Source of the DNA: VMCP01 sp964408945
Lineage (GTDB): Bacteria; Bacteroidota; Bacteroidia; NS11-12g; UBA955
NCBI GenBank assembly: GCA_964408945.1
Contig: CAYPBJ010000020.1
Location: 1 to 41,843, forward strand
Direction of reading: 5' to 3'
DNA length: 41,843 nucleotides
Made by a program: the position numbers and the translations under genes. Positions 7,502 to 15,273 of the stretch are shown piece after piece; position 1 is the stretch's first letter; each line of letters opens with the position of its first letter. The notes beneath the pieces were generated by a model, which worked only from the letters and a program-made list of their open reading frames with translations, did not search any database and was not told where the DNA came from.

Positions 7502-8918
7502 TTTATTGCCATACTTGCTCGTTTTGCAAGTCATCATTCATGCACCATTCATGAATGTTCCCGCTTCCGGACACCATGTTTGGAGGCAATGCAACACCTT
7601 AGCCGTTGCCAAAAATTACCATGAAATAGATCAGAATATTTTATACCCAAGAATCGATAAAACCTTTGGAACCAACGGAATTACAGGTCCGCAATTCACT
7701 TCTTACGATTACACGCTTTCGGTGTTGTATCGCATGTTTGGTTTTTCAGAATTTACCCATCGCTACTTCAGCCTCATACTTTCATTGTTGGCCATCTGGG
7801 GCATGTTCAAGGTCGCCCAAATCTATTTCAAAGACCTTTTTCTCGCCAATCTCACTGCGCTATCGCTCATAGGCATACCCGAATTTTACTATTACAGCAT
7901 CAATGCCGTTCCCGATTTACTCGCATTGGCCGCGATGCTCTGGGCTTGGCATTGCTTCTACCAATTTTTAGAAAAACCCACCTTTTCGAATGCCCTTTTT
8001 TGCGGACTTTTGCTTGGTTTGGCGGGCATGACCAAGCTCATGTTCTTGGTTCCCGGTTTCGTTTTTCTCGGAGAAATCATCCGCAGAAAGGTGAAATCCT
8101 TGAATCTGTGGCTGGGAATTGTGCTGATCGCCGGACTCTCCATCATACCCAGTTACGGTTGGTATCAATGGGCCAAGTACCTCACTTCCATCAACGGCAT
8201 CCACGAATTCGTGCATCAAATCCGATTCTTGCCCACCATAAACGAAGCTTTCTCAGCATTTCTCCAAAATATATTTTCCGATACCGTTGAAACCTGGGTG
8301 GGTTATCCGCTGCTGATTTTTGTTTTCGGGGGACTTTTTATCGCCTTCCGAACCCGTGATCTTCGAGTGTATTTATCCATCCTTGCAGCCATTTTGTACT
8401 ACGCAGTGATGCAGCATCAACTGCAAGTGCACGGGTACTATATGTTGGTTTTTGTGCCTTTCATTGCTCTTTCCGTGGGATATTTTTTCAAAACAACCCC
8501 GCGATATTTCTGGGTTGCACTTATACTGGTGTGTTTATCCCCAATTTGGTCTGTGGCCCGCATGTCTCACAACTACGGAAGTCGGGTTCCTGCGGAGTTC
8601 CTTTCTCAAAACAACCGCATCCAATTCCAGCAGTGGTCAAAAGAGAAGAAACACTGGATTGTGGGTCCGGATGAAACGGGATGTGTGTATTTCTATTATT
8701 TACAGGCCAAGGGTTATCCGTGGGATGCACCCACCACCGATTCACTGACGCTTTCTCGATTTTCAGAATGGATATTTAAAGAGGGCGATGATTTGGGGTT
8801 GATCACTGACCGTATGGACCTTTTGGAAGAAATTTCGAAGAAATTAAACGTAAAATACACGGTACTTCACAGACAGGGGAGCTTCCATTGGGTAGATTTC
8901 CAAGAAATTTCTAAATAA
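7467..8918 (+). CDS. ArnT/PMT-like integral membrane glycosyltransferase
   Basis: A 483-residue polytopic membrane protein with roughly ten hydrophobic segments. It opens with a transmembrane helix (LLPYLLVLQVIIHAPFM), then a periplasmic loop carrying SGHHVWRQCNTLAVAKNY. This pattern fits GT39/GT83 glycosyltransferases that use polyprenyl-phosphate sugars. Inner segments include FSLILSLLAIWGMFKVA and GLLLGLAGMTKLMFLVPG. The C-terminus is a soluble domain of about 100 residues (from about 385) that ends VLHRQGSFHWVDFQEIS. The likely role is transfer of a lipid-linked sugar to an envelope molecule; acceptor and sugar are unknown. ATG 7467 is used because later starts would remove the first helix; this makes a 35-bp overlap with the upstream gene. 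Confidence 0.72.
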   Translation: MGQRLSSIIRTNLLPYLLVLQVIIHAPFMNVPASGHHVWRQCNTLAVAKNYHEIDQNILYPRIDKTFGTNGITGPQFTSYDYTLSVLYRMFGFSEFTHRYFSLILSLLAIWGMFKVAQIYFKDLFLANLTALSLIGIPEFYYYSINAVPDLLALAAMLWAWHCFYQFLEKPTFSNALFCGLLLGLAGMTKLMFLVPGFVFLGEIIRRKVKSLNLWLGIVLIAGLSIIPSYGWYQWAKYLTSINGIHEFVHQIRFLPTINEAFSAFLQNIFSDTVETWVGYPLLIFVFGGLFIAFRTRDLRVYLSILAAILYYAVMQHQLQVHGYYMLVFVPFIALSVGYFFKTTPRYFWVALILVCLSPIWSVARMSHNYGSRVPAEFLSQNNRIQFQQWSKEKKHWIVGPDETGCVYFYYLQAKGYPWDAPTTDSLTLSRFSEWIFKEGDDLGLITDRMDLLEEISKKLNVKYTVLHRQGSFHWVDFQEISK

Positions 8919-8921
8919 AGT

Positions 8922-8952
8922 TTTGAAATTATTGGAATAAATGCTATTTTTG
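8922..8952 (+). promoter_or_regulatory. Promoter of rplS
   Basis: TTTG (8922-8925), 19 nt spacer, TATTTTTG (8945-8952). A textbook Bacteroidota housekeeping promoter 26 nt upstream of the rplS ATG. Confidence 0.8.
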
Positions 8953-8978
8953 CGCTCCAATTTTTACGAAAATTCATC

Positions 8979-9326
8979 ATGAACTCGATTGTAAATAGCA
9001 TCACACAAGAACAATTAAGAACCGATCTTCCTGATTTTAAGGCCGGTGATCGCGTAACCGTTCACTACAAGATTAAAGAAGGAAATAAGGAGCGTATTCA
9101 GCAGTTCCAAGGCGATGTTATTCAGCGTCGTAACGGCGGTATCAACGAAATGTTTACCGTTCGTAAAATATCAAACGGCGTGGGTGTTGAGAGAATTTTC
9201 CCTTTGCACAGTCCTTACATCGATAAAATCGAAGTAAATCGCCGCGGTAAAGTACGTCGTGCACGTATATTCTACCTACGTGAGCAAATTGGTAAAGCAG
9301 CTCGTATTAAAGAGCGTCGTATCTGA
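8979..9326 (+). CDS. rplS: Large ribosomal subunit protein bL19
   Basis: A 115-residue basic protein at the 30S-50S interface. Conserved L19 features are PDFKAGDRVTVHYKIKEG (residues about 18-35), RIQQFQGDVIQRRNGG, FTVRKISNGVGVERIFP, LHSPYIDKIEV and RRGKVRRARIFYLRE. Length is normal. It has its own strong promoter at 8922-8952 and a terminator at 9350-9381, so it appears to be a single-gene unit and not part of the rpsP-rimM-trmD operon found in many other bacteria. Confidence 0.98.
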   Translation: MNSIVNSITQEQLRTDLPDFKAGDRVTVHYKIKEGNKERIQQFQGDVIQRRNGGINEMFTVRKISNGVGVERIFPLHSPYIDKIEVNRRGKVRRARIFYLREQIGKAARIKERRI

Positions 9327-9349
9327 TCAATTTATTTTTAGTATAAAAG

Positions 9350-9381
9350 AAAAGGCCACCCTCAAAGTGGTCTTTTTTTTT
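9350..9381 (+). terminator. Rho-independent terminator of rplS
   Basis: Inverted repeat AAAAGGCCAC / GTGGTCTTTT (one G-T wobble) around a 7-nt loop, followed by a run of T. Confidence 0.85.
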
Positions 9382-9426
9382 GCTTCTGCAGGCAACCTTT
9401 TGCCTTAATTCGCATTATACCCTCAA

Positions 9427-9996
9427 ATGCGCGAAGTCCTACAATCAGAAATTATTCGTTGTCAGTCCAAGGATTCCAAATTGGTCGGACAAATCTTTTT
9501 GCGGTTGCACCCTTCGCTCATCAGTTTATGTTACCGCTATTTGGGCTCTTTCAGCGACGCTGAAGATGTAGTTATGGTCTCCTGGATGAAAGTCCTCGAG
9601 CGACTCCCCGAGTTCCATTATGAGCACCCCTTGAGCTTTTATGCGTGGATCAAGAAAATCTGCATCAATGAATCTTTGGGAGTATTGCGAAAACGAAATA
9701 ATTTTCACCTTATTTCACTCAATGAGCTACCCGAAGAATCAGAACCCCACCACGAGGAGTTCTCCAATGTAGATACTCAAACACTTCTTTCATTGGTCGC
9801 TAAACTTCCCGAAGGATATCGAACCGTATTCAATTTATTTGCCTTGGAAGGATATTCACACGCTGAAATTGCTCATCTCCTCCAAATTTCCGAATCCACC
9901 AGCAAATCTCAATACCGCAAGGCCCGATTGAGCCTCACTCAATCTTATCAGTCCATCCAAAAAATCAACAACCATGAATCCTCAAAAGGAATTTAA
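9427..9996 (+). CDS. ECF-type RNA polymerase sigma factor (first operon)
   Basis: A 189-residue sigma-70 family protein of the ECF group. Region 2 covers about residues 20-85, with LCYRYLGSFSDAEDVVMVSW for promoter melting. Region 4 covers about 120-170, with LPEGYRTVFNLFALEGYSHA, then EIAHLLQISESTSKSQYRKA as helix-turn-helix. It directs transcription of a dedicated regulon in answer to an envelope signal. Its end overlaps the next gene by 23 bp, and that gene encodes a single-pass membrane protein, the usual position of an anti-sigma factor. A third gene overlaps by 4 nt. No recognisable promoter is seen between the rplS terminator and ATG 9427. Confidence 0.9.
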   Translation: MREVLQSEIIRCQSKDSKLVGQIFLRLHPSLISLCYRYLGSFSDAEDVVMVSWMKVLERLPEFHYEHPLSFYAWIKKICINESLGVLRKRNNFHLISLNELPEESEPHHEEFSNVDTQTLLSLVAKLPEGYRTVFNLFALEGYSHAEIAHLLQISESTSKSQYRKARLSLTQSYQSIQKINNHESSKGI

Positions 9997-10600
9997 TCGT
10001 CTTGAAGCCCTCGAAGAATACCCGCTTGGCTACCAACCCGCGGTTGACACGCAAAAACAGCTAATCATTCAATCAGTCAAAGGCAAAAGTTCCAAGCTCA
10101 AGTTCATAGCCATCGCATCAGCCGTTGCGGCATCTATCGCAATTTTCATTTTTTCGGGGGGCGGGTACCGGGTTTCGGGTGACGGGAGTAGGGACGCTGG
10201 TAGTGGGTATCAGGAAGCTGGTAGTGGGTATCAGGACGCTGGTAGGGGGTATCAGGACGCTGGTAGTGGGTATGTGGACTCTGGTAGTGGGAACCGGGTG
10301 GCGGGGAGCGGGGGGCGGGAGCCGGGTTTTGATTCGACTGTGAAATTAGAAGATTCTAATGCAGTAGCTATGATTGAAATGCCCGCAATTGATTCTCAGC
10401 GAGTGCTGTATAAAGACACAACCAAGTTTTTTGCTGCGAAGCAGCGATTTAAAGTGTTTGAATTTAATCGTCCGCCGGAGGCGGTAAAACATCCCCAAGT
10501 AGAAAAAAAGAAAATTGAATTTTTTGTTTTCGATCAGGGCAATTTTAAAATTATACAAAGACCCAATCAATATTATCACAATCAAACTTACCATAAATGA
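9974..10600 (+). CDS. Single-pass membrane protein with heptad-repeat-encoded linker; putative anti-sigma partner
   Basis: A 208-residue protein. Residues 1-41 are predicted cytoplasmic, a transmembrane helix spans about 42-60 (KFIAIASAVAASIAIFIF), and the rest would be periplasmic. Immediately after the helix, residues about 61-119 are encoded by 25 consecutive 7-bp units. These yield a degenerate seven-residue repeat (SGYQDAG), low in complexity and rich in Gly and Ser. The C-terminal part (about 120-208) is charged, with no domain I recognise. Position (second gene after an ECF sigma, 23-bp overlap) and topology suggest a sigma-binding or signal-transmitting role, but the cytoplasmic part is too short for a typical zinc anti-sigma domain. 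Function is inferred from context only. Confidence 0.7.
   Translation: MNPQKEFNRLEALEEYPLGYQPAVDTQKQLIIQSVKGKSSKLKFIAIASAVAASIAIFIFSGGGYRVSGDGSRDAGSGYQEAGSGYQDAGRGYQDAGSGYVDSGSGNRVAGSGGREPGFDSTVKLEDSNAVAMIEMPAIDSQRVLYKDTTKFFAAKQRFKVFEFNRPPEAVKHPQVEKKKIEFFVFDQGNFKIIQRPNQYYHNQTYHK
10156..10330 (+). repeat. Heptanucleotide repeat array 1 (25 units, inside CDS)
   Basis: Every 7 nt begins with a near-invariant nGG triplet. Units include GGGTACC, GGGTTTC, GGGTGAC, TGGTAGT, GGGTATC and AGGACGC. The central part has a 21-bp superunit, TGGTAGT-GGGTATC-AGGACGC, repeated about four times with small changes. The register is unbroken from 10156 to 10330. Confidence 0.9.
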
Positions 10601-11844
10601 AACGCAATTATTTTATCGCATTTTTAGGATGTATTATCGCAAATATTGGATTTTCTCAATCTTTAAACTATGAGGCACTCAAAGGGAAAGCCAGTTGGGG
10701 AATTAAGGGAACCGACAGAGTGGTCTTTGAATCGCATTCACTTCGTCAAATTGCCCGATACGATTCGTTTATTCCAGTGGTTTCGCATTGGTTGAACGAT
10801 ATGAAGGCAAGCCATTTGGATTTCGAGAATTTACCTACCCCGTTGAATATGCATTACTCCGTGTTTTCCGACGGGAAGCGGAAGTTGACCGTTGAAAATC
10901 CGGAATACACAACCCAAAATTTTGATATCGAAAAAGAAGCTGAAATGAATAAAGACAGTCTTCCGTCTAATGTGATTCACTTTTACGATGTTCATCATCT
11001 GGTCAATTATCACATTTATCTGACTGATTTAGAATCTGTTGAAAAACTGAGAGACTTGGTTGAATTGTACTACGATTCAGGATACAATGCTGAATACATG
11101 GCAGATGAGTCAAAAATGAAAGAACTAGAAACGAACCCCATTCCGCTTTATCGCAATTTTGCCCTGGATTATCTCATGTTTAAGCGCGCACTCCAAATAG
11201 TTCAACCCCATAAGAAACCTAAATTTTCAACGAATTATACAATTTACAGCGAAGAACGTGCCTCATCAGGGAATGATTCTTCGTTTACAATGGTCGCTTC
11301 CTTAACTTGGAAATCGCCCATTCAGCCCTATATCTGGCCGCATTCAAGCTTGGGGATATTGGGCGGGAATGTATGTTCTCAAATCAATTTTGATGTCCCA
11401 CTTTTCACCAAATACGTTTCAGATTTACCCAAGGAAATCTTGTATTTGAGTGCTGGAACAACCATTTACAACCATAAGAATGGTTTCGATAAATACGAAA
11501 TTGCCTCACTTTTTGAAGGATTGATAGGTCTAAAATTGAATAATTTAAGTCCCAAGTTCAAGTCGACCGATCCATTTCGCGTATCGGGTTTAGAATTTGG
11601 AATGTATATCACTGACCCGATTGAATCTATAGTCAAGTCGCCGGGGTATGTGGTTAAAGTGTATAATCAAAGGGGGAATATCAGAGTCAATACAGGATTT
11701 TATTTTTCCAATTCAACCAAGGTTGACCCTAGCATCAGTCAAGCTTTGATGGTTTCTATTGAGATTTTCGATGTGTTCCACAGTTCTTTTTCTAATAAAA
11801 AACTGGGAGAGCAGAATCAAACCTCTTTGTCGCAGCGTGACTAA
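10597..11844 (+). CDS. Secreted protein of unknown function, third gene of ECF operon
   Basis: A 415-residue protein with an N-terminal signal (MKRNYFIAFLGCIIANIGFSQ, cleavage after about residue 21). I do not recognise a family. The N-terminal half is mixed polar, with VVSHWLNDMKASHLDFENLP and many acidic/aromatic residues. The C-terminal half (from about 205) has alternating hydrophobic strands and ends with GFYFSNSTKVDPSISQALMV, compatible with a beta-barrel or beta-sandwich at the outer membrane. Its ATG overlaps the TGA of the membrane-protein gene (ATGA, 10597-10600), implying coupled translation. It could be the envelope-side component sensed or controlled by the ECF system. Confidence 0.65.
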   Translation: MKRNYFIAFLGCIIANIGFSQSLNYEALKGKASWGIKGTDRVVFESHSLRQIARYDSFIPVVSHWLNDMKASHLDFENLPTPLNMHYSVFSDGKRKLTVENPEYTTQNFDIEKEAEMNKDSLPSNVIHFYDVHHLVNYHIYLTDLESVEKLRDLVELYYDSGYNAEYMADESKMKELETNPIPLYRNFALDYLMFKRALQIVQPHKKPKFSTNYTIYSEERASSGNDSSFTMVASLTWKSPIQPYIWPHSSLGILGGNVCSQINFDVPLFTKYVSDLPKEILYLSAGTTIYNHKNGFDKYEIASLFEGLIGLKLNNLSPKFKSTDPFRVSGLEFGMYITDPIESIVKSPGYVVKVYNQRGNIRVNTGFYFSNSTKVDPSISQALMVSIEIFDVFHSSFSNKKLGEQNQTSLSQRD

Positions 11845-11887
11845 AATATGACTGTACAAAAAATAATACTATTTCAATTTATGTATT

Positions 11888-11911
11888 AAACTTCTGTTAA
11901 CACCCTGCGTC
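11888..11911 (+). promoter_or_regulatory. Candidate ECF-dependent promoter of the second sigma operon
   Basis: AAAC (11888-11891), 16 nt, CGTC (11908-11911) followed by TAATA. This resembles the general ECF promoter pattern (AAC -35, CGTC -10, 16-nt spacer) and would allow autoregulation. It lies 47 nt before ATG 11959. Confidence 0.45.
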
Positions 11912-11958
11912 TAATATTGAGAAAGATAATCATCTTCGTATTGTCAATACCGAAAAGA

Positions 11959-12567
11959 ATGAGTATCCCAAAAGAGAAAATATCAGATCAGGAAATGCGC
12001 AAACCAGAGGTGTCCATCAATTTTCAGAGATTGGATGAAAATCAATTGGTTGCATACTTCCAGAAGGCCTCTCATGTAGAAGATGCTTTTAGAGAAGTGA
12101 TTCGCAGATTTCAAGAAAAAGTATACTTCTATGTACGCAATATGTTGGTGTCACACGATGACGCGAACGATGTAACTCAAAATACCTTCATCAAGATTTG
12201 GCAGAACCTATCCACATTCAGAGGTGAAAGCAAGTTGAGTACATGGATTTTGAGAATTGCCTCTAACGAGGCCATAAGCCATCTTCGCAAACGTAAACCC
12301 AACATTGATTTCGATGAGGCTCAACCGGAGTTTGCCGATCAACTTGCTCAAGACGACTATTTATCGGCTCAAGGCGTTGAAGCTAAGTTAGCTAAGGCCA
12401 TGTGCTATTTGCCCTACAAGCAGAAATTGGTTTTTGTGTTGCGCTATTTTGAAGACTTATCGTACGAGGAAATAGCTGAATTAACCCAAACCAGCGTGGG
12501 TGCATTGAAGTCAAGTTACCATCATGCAGTTAAGAAAATTGAAATTTATTTAGATGTTTTAAGATAA
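11959..12567 (+). CDS. ECF-type RNA polymerase sigma factor (second operon)
   Basis: About 202 residues from ATG 11959; TTG 11917 (216 residues) and ATG 11995 are alternative starts. Region 2 contains FQEKVYFYVRNMLVSHDDAN, then DVTQNTFIKIWQNLSTFRGE and STWILRIASNEAISHLRKRK. Region 4 contains LPYKQKLVFVLRYFEDLSYE, then EIAELTQTSVGALKSSYHHA. This is a typical Bacteroidota ECF sigma. It is followed 5 bp later by a single-pass membrane protein and then a Spy/CpxP-like secreted protein. That three-gene order suggests a stress-sensing unit in which the periplasmic protein reports envelope state through the membrane protein (inference). Confidence 0.93.
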   Translation: MSIPKEKISDQEMRKPEVSINFQRLDENQLVAYFQKASHVEDAFREVIRRFQEKVYFYVRNMLVSHDDANDVTQNTFIKIWQNLSTFRGESKLSTWILRIASNEAISHLRKRKPNIDFDEAQPEFADQLAQDDYLSAQGVEAKLAKAMCYLPYKQKLVFVLRYFEDLSYEEIAELTQTSVGALKSSYHHAVKKIEIYLDVLR

Positions 12568-12572
12568 TTGCC

Positions 12573-13580
12573 ATGGATATAGAAGCAAAAAAAATCAAGT
12601 CTCCTTACAAGCCATCGTCAGATTATTTTTCAGACTTGGCAATAAAGATCCAGCAAAAGGCAGGAATTGAACCTATAGATTTGGGATTAAAACAGGAAAA
12701 TGTTGCTTTCAAACCAGCAGTGAAAGAGCCCATTCAATTAACCGTTGAATTTGGATTCCCACTCACCACGCAGCGCAGTTCTGAGCCCGACATTTCCATG
12801 CCGGAAGCACCTTTGCCTGCAATTTCAAATCTTCCAACAGAAATCGAAACTCCAGTAGAGAAGTTAGAGATAATAGAATCCAAGTCTATCGACCCGGTAC
12901 CCGGTACCCTAGACCAAGTACCCGGTACCCTAGACCATGTACCCGGTACCCTAGACCAAGTACCCGGTACCCTAGACCAAGTACCCGGTACCCTAGACCC
13001 GGTACCCGGTACTCTAGACCCGGTAACCGAACTCGAATTCTCGGATGAAGATTTAGATAGATTGCATGCAGAAATGACGGGTGAATCTTTTGTTCCAGCA
13101 CAAGTGGCTTATGAAAAAGATTCCAATCCAGTAATAATGCAAAAAGCTCAAGCAGTTAAGGTTGAAAATTCAACAGCGGAAATTTCTGATGAGCGCATTC
13201 CTCTGTGGGCTATGATTCCTTGGTCATCGTTGTTGGGTGTCGTTGCATCGCTGTTTGCCGTTGCAGCAGCATGGTTTATTTGGAACCAAATTCAGAAACC
13301 ATTGACCGTTGAACAACGTGTGGCTAAAGCAGTTCAATCGGCTCCTGTTGCCGCTGCCGTGAGCGCATCCCCCGAAAAGAAAGAACTAGATATTGAAGCA
13401 CTTCCCGCGAGCCATCAGGTCATTTACGATATGATTCAAGAGGGGACTTCAACCAATAAAAATGAAATGAATTTCAACCAAATGCCCGAACAATCAAGAA
13501 TATCGTCGGTAGAATTGGAGAGAAACGGATTGACTGTTTTGGATTTGGAAGATCAAATCTTTGACGAAATAGAACTATGA
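12573..13580 (+). CDS. Single-pass membrane protein with VPGTLDQ repeats; putative sigma-factor regulator
   Basis: A 335-residue protein. Residues 1-208 are predicted cytoplasmic, a transmembrane helix lies at about 209-240 (with WSSLLGVVASLFAVAAAWFI), and about 95 residues are periplasmic. The first 35 residues (PYKPSSDYFSDLAIKIQQKA) are conserved-looking and could contact the sigma factor. Residues about 108-151 are a seven-residue repeat, VPGTLDQ, encoded by a 7-bp/21-bp DNA repeat. An acidic segment (ELEFSDEDLDRLHAEMTGES) follows it. The gene lies between an ECF sigma and a Spy-like gene and overlaps the latter by 4 nt. No zinc anti-sigma motif is seen, so the anti-sigma role is a context-based inference. 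Confidence 0.75.
   Translation: MDIEAKKIKSPYKPSSDYFSDLAIKIQQKAGIEPIDLGLKQENVAFKPAVKEPIQLTVEFGFPLTTQRSSEPDISMPEAPLPAISNLPTEIETPVEKLEIIESKSIDPVPGTLDQVPGTLDHVPGTLDQVPGTLDQVPGTLDPVPGTLDPVTELEFSDEDLDRLHAEMTGESFVPAQVAYEKDSNPVIMQKAQAVKVENSTAEISDERIPLWAMIPWSSLLGVVASLFAVAAAWFIWNQIQKPLTVEQRVAKAVQSAPVAAAVSASPEKKELDIEALPASHQVIYDMIQEGTSTNKNEMNFNQMPEQSRISSVELERNGLTVLDLEDQIFDEIEL
12896..13028 (+). repeat. Heptanucleotide repeat array 2 (19 units, inside CDS)
   Basis: Units GGTACCC, AGTACCC and TAGACCA keep a strict 7-bp register. Most of the array is a 21-bp superunit AGTACCC-GGTACCC-TAGACCA, read as a seven-residue peptide repeat. Relative to transcription it is the complement of array 1 (ACC-rich, not GGT-rich, on the coding strand). 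Confidence 0.93.
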
Positions 13581-14074
13581 AAATCGCATTTTACGCATTA
13601 ATGTCCTTTGTGTTTTTTGCCTTTTCGGCGGATGTTATGGCCCAAGGTCCACCAAATCCACCCATCGAAATGGACGAAGAAGCAAAGCTCGATGAGTTGA
13701 AAGACTATCGTGAAGACTTATTCAAGCAAAAGTTGAAGTTAACAGATGCAGAAGCAAAGGAGTTTTTTCCCATTTTTGATGAGTATCAGTTAGAATTGCG
13801 CAAATCAAAAAGAGCGTTTCGTAAAAAATGGTATCCCAAAAATGTAGATGAGCTGAGTGATTCAGAGGCCAAGGAATATTTCAACGACGCTGTTGCATTG
13901 CAACAAAACGAAATTGACCTTTTAAAGAAGTATAGCAACAAACTTGCTGATGTCATAGGAATGAATAGGGTGGTCAAAATGCCGAGAATACAGCGTGAGG
14001 TTCGAACTTTGTTGGTGATGAAGGCCGATGAGATGGAGATAAAAAAGAGAGAGAAACCCAGAAGGAGGAGATAG
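13577..14074 (+). CDS. Spy/CpxP-like periplasmic protein
   Basis: A 165-residue protein with a signal peptide (MKIAFYALMSFVFFAFSADVMAQ). The mature part is almost wholly alpha-helical and highly charged: LDELKDYREDLFKQKLKLTD, EAKEFFPIFDEYQLELRKSK, and a very basic C-terminus ending KKREKPRRRR. Length, the LTDAEAKEFFPIFDEY motif and position resemble the Spy/CpxP-like helical proteins often encoded with ECF sigma factors in Bacteroidota. The likely role is envelope-stress sensing or chaperoning. ATGA overlap with the membrane-protein gene (13577-13580). A strong terminator follows at 14113-14142. Confidence 0.78.
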   Translation: MKIAFYALMSFVFFAFSADVMAQGPPNPPIEMDEEAKLDELKDYREDLFKQKLKLTDAEAKEFFPIFDEYQLELRKSKRAFRKKWYPKNVDELSDSEAKEYFNDAVALQQNEIDLLKKYSNKLADVIGMNRVVKMPRIQREVRTLLVMKADEMEIKKREKPRRRR

Positions 14075-14112
14075 TGTGTAATTCCTTAATGTTAAATAAT
14101 GGTTAATTTTTG

Positions 14113-14142
14113 AACGGGCTCTTTAAGGGGCCCGTTTTTTTT
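14113..14142 (+). terminator. Rho-independent terminator of the second ECF operon
   Basis: Stem AACGGGCTC / GGGCCCGTT (one wobble), loop TTTAAG, followed by a T run. Confidence 0.88.
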
Positions 14143-14331
14143 ATTGAATGACAAAATTGTGACAAAGTGCCAAATTGTTATTTAATTAATTGTAAGTCAA
14201 TATATTAATTAGTGCAGTTAATGGGGTTGTAGTAGGGGAATTCAATGTCAGTCATACTATTGTCAGACGATAATGAATCATTTCGCGTTTGCAAGTTAAA
14301 TAACTCAGAGTGGTTAAGGTCAAGGCTACAC
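14143..14331. other. AT-rich spacer upstream of exbB
   Basis: Between the terminator at 14113-14142 and the exbB promoter I see no coding sequence, RNA gene or clear repeat. In-frame starts at 14245 upstream of exbB are rejected because the promoter at 14332-14362 lies downstream of them. Confidence 0.6.
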
Positions 14332-14362
14332 TTGTTTAATCGTTCGGGTAGAGTTATGTTTG
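14332..14362 (+). promoter_or_regulatory. Promoter of the exbB-exbD-exbD-tonB operon
   Basis: TTG (14332-14334), 20-nt spacer, TATGTTTG (14355-14362), matching the Bacteroidota consensus; 26 nt before ATG 14389. Confidence 0.75.
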
Positions 14363-14388
14363 CAACATTTTGTATAAAACACGAAAAC

Positions 14389-15219
14389 ATGAGTAATCAG
14401 AACAACAAATCAACAGCAGATGTAATCACAGCGTACTTCGCTGGTGCATCTATCTTGGTCTCATTTGTGACCGGAGTATTAATCTATCTTTTCATTTTGG
14501 GTGATCCTGCAAACTTTGAAGGTGCGGGCTTAAAACCTGAAGAAATTGTAGAAAAAGGACATCCACACAACATTCTAGGTATCATTCACAGAGGAGGATT
14601 TATCGTTCCTTTGCTTTTGACCGTAAACATCACTGTTATTTTGGTGAGTATTGAGCGTTTTGTTACTTTATCTATTGCTTCTGGTAAAGGAAACGCTACA
14701 TCATTTATCCGCAGAATGCAATCTTTGTTGTCAAATAACGACATTGACGGTGCAATCAAAGCATGTGATGTACAAAAAGGTTCTTTGGCAAACGTTGTAA
14801 AGAGCGGATTGACTCGTTATTCAGTGGTAAAATCTAAAGATAGCATGTCTCGCGACGAGAAGAAAGCTGCTATTGAGAAAGAACTTGAAGAGGCAACAAG
14901 CTTAGAACTTCCTATGTTGAGCCGTAATTTAGTAATCATTTCTACTTGCTCTTCTATTGGGGTATTGGTAGGTTTGATTGGTACAGTATTGGGTATGATT
15001 CGTGCGTTCGCGGCGTTAGCGAATGCAGGAGCTCCTGACACCGCTGCCTTGGCAACAGGTATCTCTGAGGCATTGGTAAACACTGCTTTTGGTATCATTG
15101 CATCTACTTTGGCGATCATTGCTTATAACTATTTCTCTAACCGTATTGATGGTATGACCCACTCTATGGATGAGGCTGGTTATTCAATTGTTTCTAATTT
15201 CCAAGCTAACCACGGGTAA
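14389..15219 (+). CDS. exbB: ExbB/MotA/TolQ family proton channel
   Basis: A 276-residue inner-membrane protein that, with ExbD, uses the proton gradient to energise TonB. The first helix is near residues 12-37 (YFAGASILVSFVTGVLIYLF), a second near 68-92 (GGFIVPLLLTVNITVILVSI). A long cytoplasmic part includes SLLSNNDIDGAIKACDVQKG, and a C-terminal helix pair contains the family core VLVGLIGTVLGMIRAF and ALATGISEALVNTAFGIIAS. It starts at ATG 14389, since the upstream extension lies before the promoter. It is the first gene of a four-gene operon ending at the 17447-17480 terminator. Confidence 0.95.
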   Translation: MSNQNNKSTADVITAYFAGASILVSFVTGVLIYLFILGDPANFEGAGLKPEEIVEKGHPHNILGIIHRGGFIVPLLLTVNITVILVSIERFVTLSIASGKGNATSFIRRMQSLLSNNDIDGAIKACDVQKGSLANVVKSGLTRYSVVKSKDSMSRDEKKAAIEKELEEATSLELPMLSRNLVIISTCSSIGVLVGLIGTVLGMIRAFAALANAGAPDTAALATGISEALVNTAFGIIASTLAIIAYNYFSNRIDGMTHSMDEAGYSIVSNFQANHG

Positions 15220-15273
15220 TTCATTTACCTTTTGAGCCATTACAGTATTAAGTACCATTAATAAAAAAACAGA

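Noticed and set aside
12886..13101. Minus-strand 71-residue frame of GYRVLGL repeats
   Set aside because: It is produced by the low-complexity heptad repeat being open on both strands; the plus-strand gene is supported by operon context.
14245..14388. Longer exbB start at 14245
   Set aside because: The consensus promoter at 14332-14362 lies downstream of that codon, and the added residues have no ExbB character.
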